In this document: in pieces, positions 61,085-64,000 of the stretch | Layout: the number at the start of each line of letters is the position of its first letter | How positions within the stretch are numbered: position 1 is the stretch's first letter | NCBI RefSeq assembly: GCF_037969875.1 | Contig: NZ_CP150218.1 | Coordinates: forward strand, 992,001 to 1,056,000 | DNA from: Paenibacillus sp. FSL R7-0337 | Lineage (GTDB): Bacteria; Bacillota; Bacilli; Paenibacillales; Paenibacillaceae | DNA length: 64,000 nucleotides | Direction: 5' to 3' | The notes under the pieces: model-generated | Database searches by the model: none | The model's input: the letters and a program-made list of their open reading frames with translations, nothing else | Told to the model about the DNA's origin: nothing | Program-made: the position numbers and the translations under genes

Positions 61085-62626
61085 TTATTTCGCATATTCT
61101 ACAGCGCGTGTCTCGCGGATTACCGTAACTTTGATATGACCCGGATAATCCAGCTCACTCTCAATCATCTTCGTAATATCGCGGGCCAGACGGAAGCTTT
61201 CGGCATCATCAATCTTCTCAGGCTGTACCATTACGCGAACCTCGCGGCCCGCCTGAATGGCATAGGATTTCTCGACACCCTCGAAGGATTCTGAGATCTC
61301 CTCCAGCTTCTCCAGACGTTTGATGTACGTTTCCAGGGTCTCACGGCGTGCACCTGGACGGGCAGCCGACAAAGCATCAGCAGCTCCAACCAGCATAGCA
61401 ATAACCGAGGTAGCTTCGCAATCTCCATGATGGGATGCGATACTGTTGATAACCACCGGATGTTCCTTGTACTTCTTCGCCAGTTCGACGCCGATTTCAA
61501 CATGCGAACCTTCCACTTCATGATCAAGCGCTTTGCCGATATCATGCAGCAGTCCGGCACGTTTTGCAAGCACGATGTCTTCCCCAAGCTCACCGGCCAT
61601 AAGTCCAGTCAAATAAGCAACCTCCATGGAGTGCTTAAGTACGTTTTGACCGTAGCTCGTGCGGAATTTCAGGCGGCCCAGAATTTTGATCAGATCCGGG
61701 TGCAGACCATGAACGCCAACCTCGAAGGTAGCTTGTTCACCGTATTCGCGAATCCGTTCATCTACTTCTTTACGGGATTTCTCCACCATTTCTTCAATAC
61801 GTGCAGGATGGATACGTCCGTCTGCCACCAGCTTCTCGAGTGCCGTACGGGCCACTTCGCGGCGGATCGGATCAAATCCTGACAGAATAACGGCTTCCGG
61901 CGTATCATCAATAATAAGATCAATGCCGGTCAGAGTCTCCAGCGCACGGATATTACGTCCTTCACGACCGATAATCCGGCCCTTCATCTCTTCATTCGGC
62001 AAGGTAACGACAGATACCGTAGTTTCAGCCACATGATCAGCCGCACAGCGTTGAATCGCCAAGGTGATAATCTCGCGGGCTTTCTTGTCCGCTTCTTCCT
62101 TGGCCTGCTGTTCAATTTCCTTGATCATCTGAGCAGTTTCATGGCGAACTTCCTGTTCTACATTGCTGAGAATGATACTTCTGGCATCATCGATGCTCAG
62201 ATTGGAGATACGTTCCAGTTCAGTAACCTGATTCTTGTAAATAACATCAATTTGCTGTTGGGTTTCATCAATTCGTTTCTCTTTGTTAGCTACTTGTTCT
62301 TCTTTTCGTTCAAGCGATTCCATTTTTTTATCCAGCGATTCTTCCTTTTGCAGCAAACGTCGCTCTTGCCGTTGAATTTCATTCCGACGTTCACGAGTTT
62401 CTTTCTCAGCTTCGGTACGGATTCTATGAACTTCATCCTTAGCTTCGAGTACCGTTTCCTTCTTCAGCGCCTCCGCCTCTTTCTTCGCGTTCTCCACGAT
62501 GACTACGGCTTCTTTCTCTGCGCTGGAAATCTTAGCTTCTGCAAGGGATTTACGAATAAAATAACCGAATCCAAAGAATGCTGCAGCTACAACGAGAACG
62601 ATAATGACCCAGATCAATGGTTCCAT
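61085..62626 (-). CDS. rny: Ribonuclease Y
   Basis: A 513-residue membrane-anchored endoribonuclease that starts decay of many mRNAs. It has an N-terminal membrane helix (residues 4-24), a long charged coiled coil (about 30-200), a KH domain with [22 protein letters not shown] (about 218-240), and an HD domain with [12 protein letters not shown] (about 355). AGGAGGTG precedes the ATG. It lies upstream of ymdB, in the conserved rny-ymdB order, but a terminator separates them. Confidence 0.97.
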   Translation of the reverse strand: MEPLIWVIIVLVVAAAFFGFGYFIRKSLAEAKISSAEKEAVVIVENAKKEAEALKKETVLEAKDEVHRIRTEAEKETRERRNEIQRQERRLLQKEESLDKKMESLERKEEQVANKEKRIDETQQQIDVIYKNQVTELERISNLSIDDARSIILSNVEQEVRHETAQMIKEIEQQAKEEADKKAREIITLAIQRCAADHVAETTVSVVTLPNEEMKGRIIGREGRNIRALETLTGIDLIIDDTPEAVILSGFDPIRREVARTALEKLVADGRIHPARIEEMVEKSRKEVDERIREYGEQATFEVGVHGLHPDLIKILGRLKFRTSYGQNVLKHSMEVAYLTGLMAGELGEDIVLAKRAGLLHDIGKALDHEVEGSHVEIGVELAKKYKEHPVVINSIASHHGDCEATSVIAMLVGAADALSAARPGARRETLETYIKRLEKLEEISESFEGVEKSYAIQAGREVRVMVQPEKIDDAESFRLARDITKMIESELDYPGHIKVTVIRETRAVEYAK

Positions 62627-62935
62627 CTGTTCACCTCCTCGTTGATATCCTCCAAGGTTCTTCCCTTGGGTATTTGTGCAGTTGTTAAACTATCCGTTCA
62701 TCACCATACAAAAAACCGGTAATACACCGATTGCCATACTGCACATGCTGCACATGCACATTGCCCGCCTTATCCGGCGATTACATTTCATATGAGTTGT
62801 ACGCGAACCGGAACATAAGAGTCTGCTTTTTGGGAAGGAAAAAGGATTCTTAGTTTATGCCGATTCATGTTATATTTTATTATTTATAAAAAGACCTTGT
62901 CAAGAGAGTCGATAACCGCATTAAAGTCAAGAGAA
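62627..62935. other. 309-bp rny upstream region
   Basis: No gene seen. It contains the rny promoter candidate (62874-62903), a short tandem of TGCACATGC-like 9-mers (about 62739-62760), and an AACCGGT/CACCGATT region with weak self-pairing. The long leader of about 240 nt between promoter and start codon could carry control elements, but none was recognised. Confidence 0.45.
62874..62903 (-). promoter_or_regulatory. Promoter candidate for rny
   Basis: On the minus strand: TTGACA (62903-62898), an 18-bp spacer, then TAAAAT (62879-62874), in an AT-rich tract just after the recX stop. Confidence 0.5.
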
Positions 62936-63670
62936 TCAATCCGGGAAGTAAAACTCCTCTTCTTCCCCCTCAGAATCCTGCTCATCCCGCAAAATCCCGA
63001 TCACCTGGCGTACCATTTCACCTGAGAATCCCCGGCGCATCAGGAACGCCCCTGTCTTCCGGCGTTTGTCGTTCACATCTCCCCGGATCATATTCCATTT
63101 CTTCCGTCCGGTCTGCAGTGCGCTCTCCAGCTCCTGCTCGGGTGTGATCTCATCCAGCGCTTCCGCAATCAGCGACTTATCGATCCCCTTCTCGCGCAGC
63201 TCCTGCCTGATCCACATTTTGCCCTTACGCTGATTCACAATCCGCTGCTCCGCCCACTGCTTAGCGTATAAGGGATCATCAAGCAGACGTTCCTCCTGCA
63301 GCCGGAGCAGAACTTCGGCAATAACAGTCTCCCCTATTTCCTTCTCCCTTAAACGGCGGGCCATCTCCTGTCCCGTTCTGGGCTTGCGCTCCAGATACCT
63401 AAGCCCCTCCACATACGCCCGCTGGCGCTCGTCTGCGGCAACGATATCCTCCAGATCCGCTTTTACAAAAGTACTCCCGGTAATCATCCGGTATTTAATC
63501 ATGACATCTTCATGAACAGTCATGTTGTAGTCTCCGAAATGGATCAGATAACGATAGTTAGACTTCTTGAGCCGCTCTACCCGTGTAATTACCAGCTCTT
63601 GATCTCCCGGGAAATCCGCCAGCACCTGCTCATCCTGTTCTTCGAATTCCTCATCCAATTGTATAACCAT
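62936..63670 (-). CDS. recX: Regulatory protein RecX
   Basis: A 244-residue inhibitor or modulator of RecA filaments, made of tandem three-helix repeats. Visible repeats are RQRAYVEGLRYLERKPRTGQEMARRL, VIAEVLLRLQEERLLDDPLYAKQWAEQRI and KGKMWIRQELREKGIDKSLI. The first 90 residues are an extra beta-rich domain seen in Bacillales members. The C-terminus is very acidic. I chose the ATG at 63670, with AGGTGA 8 nt upstream. A GTG at 63682 has a poor site. It is downstream of recA and separated from it by a terminator-like hairpin. Confidence 0.93.
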   Translation of the reverse strand: MVIQLDEEFEEQDEQVLADFPGDQELVITRVERLKKSNYRYLIHFGDYNMTVHEDVMIKYRMITGSTFVKADLEDIVAADERQRAYVEGLRYLERKPRTGQEMARRLREKEIGETVIAEVLLRLQEERLLDDPLYAKQWAEQRIVNQRKGKMWIRQELREKGIDKSLIAEALDEITPEQELESALQTGRKKWNMIRGDVNDKRRKTGAFLMRRGFSGEMVRQVIGILRDEQDSEGEEEEFYFPD

Positions 63671-63709
63671 CCTGCCAATCACCTACTTAAGCTGAAATAT
63701 TTGCGAAAA

Positions 63710-63738
63710 GGCACCCTGTTACATCTTCACAGGGCGCC
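63710..63738 (-). terminator. Hairpin between recA and recX
   Basis: GGCGCCCTGT and ACAGGGTGCC pair around a 9-nt loop, followed by TTTT on the minus strand. It probably reduces transcription from recA into recX. Confidence 0.7.
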
Positions 63739-63785
63739 TATCCATCTTGACTTCATTATTCAATTAGAAGTAGAGGGGGATTTAA

Positions 63786-64000
63786 TTACTCAATCTCAAG
63801 CAACAGCTTCTCTTCTTCCTCTTGCTCCGCAGCCACAGCCGCTTCGGATGGTGCCTCTACCAGAGTCGTGAGATTACTTGCCTCACGGATCTTGTTCTCG
63901 ATCAGCAGGGCAATATCCTGATGTTCCTTCAGGAACTGCTTGGAATTCTCACGTCCTTGACCCAGACGTTCCCCTTCATAGGAATACCAGGCACCACTCT
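63786..64000 (-). CDS. recA: RecA recombinase, C-terminal 70 residues (cut by window edge)
   Basis: The 3' end of recA, with the 5' part beyond the window. Translation gives [20 protein letters not shown] (the conserved segment of the RecA core C-terminus), then the [13 protein letters not shown] helix and an acidic tail rich in Glu. RecA polymerises on single-stranded DNA for strand exchange and SOS induction. Its position before recX is the usual order in Bacillales. Confidence 0.96.
   Translation of the reverse strand, partial: SGAWYSYEGERLGQGRENSKQFLKEHQDIALLIENKIREASNLTTLVEAPSEAAVAAEQEEEEKLLLEIE

Overview
The window reads as chromosome of a Paenibacillus-like, spore-forming member of the Bacillales. 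The evidence is a GerA-type germinant receptor locus, spoVS, the recA-recX-rny-ymdB-spoVS order at the right end, AGGAGG-type ribosome binding sites, rho-independent terminators after most operons, moderate GC content, and many plant-polysaccharide and uronate genes. I see no prophage, transposase, integrase, CRISPR array, rRNA or tRNA.

Layout. 1-8.8 kb: a lipoprotein, an old-yellow-enzyme oxidoreductase, and an L-rhamnose operon (fucO-rhaB-rhaA-rhaD) divergent from a DeoR-type regulator, then an ankyrin protein. 8.8-13.5 kb: a UPF0597/cysteine-desulfidase-like protein and the oxidative pentose phosphate pair zwf-gnd. 13.6-17.9 kb: a germinant receptor in which the A and C genes are transcribed away from the B gene. 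17.9-23.5 kb: two AraC regulators with GH88 and GH52 glycosidases. 24-30 kb: YdcF, an APH-fold kinase, YbaK, YolD-like, aspartase and a 559-residue protein I do not recognise. 30.1-32.5 kb: kduI, a DeoR regulator and kduD for uronate breakdown. 32.6-36.3 kb: an ABC-2 exporter facing an XRE/membrane-protein pair, and a NUDIX hydrolase. 36.4-44.1 kb: a GH42 galactosidase with its AraC regulator, and a heterodimeric ABC exporter facing a LysR regulator. 44.3-46.9 kb: htpG under a perfect CIRCE operator, and a GyrI-like protein. 47.4-53.6 kb: an Fe3+-type ABC importer translationally coupled to a beta-CASP hydrolase, with a divergent LysR gene. 53.9-55.9 kb: LysR and a divergent DapA-like aldolase. 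56-64 kb: DEAD-box helicase, pduL, dipeptidase, spoVS, ymdB, rny, recX and the 3' end of recA.

How the genes fit together. Rhamnose, xylo-oligosaccharides, galactosides and unsaturated uronides can each be processed here, usually by an enzyme set beside its own regulator. This is the arrangement expected of a soil or rhizosphere saprotroph. The right end combines RNA turnover (rny, helicase), recombination (recA/recX) and sporulation control (ymdB, spoVS with a sigma-H-like promoter).

Most interesting signals. (1) Several gene-free stretches carry short repeats with a recurring spacing of about 51 bp, in at least two unrelated sequence families. (2) ymdB has no usable ATG/GTG/TTG start: an in-frame stop sits in the Shine-Dalgarno region and an ATT codon lies where the start should be. 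(3) htpG carries a perfect CIRCE element on a sigma-A promoter, unlike B. subtilis. (4) Two near-identical palindromes lie in the rhamnose divergent region. (5) The split germinant-receptor locus has forespore-type promoter candidates. (6) There is an unrecognised 559-residue protein beside the uronate genes. None of these amounts to a clearly new defence or biosynthetic system.
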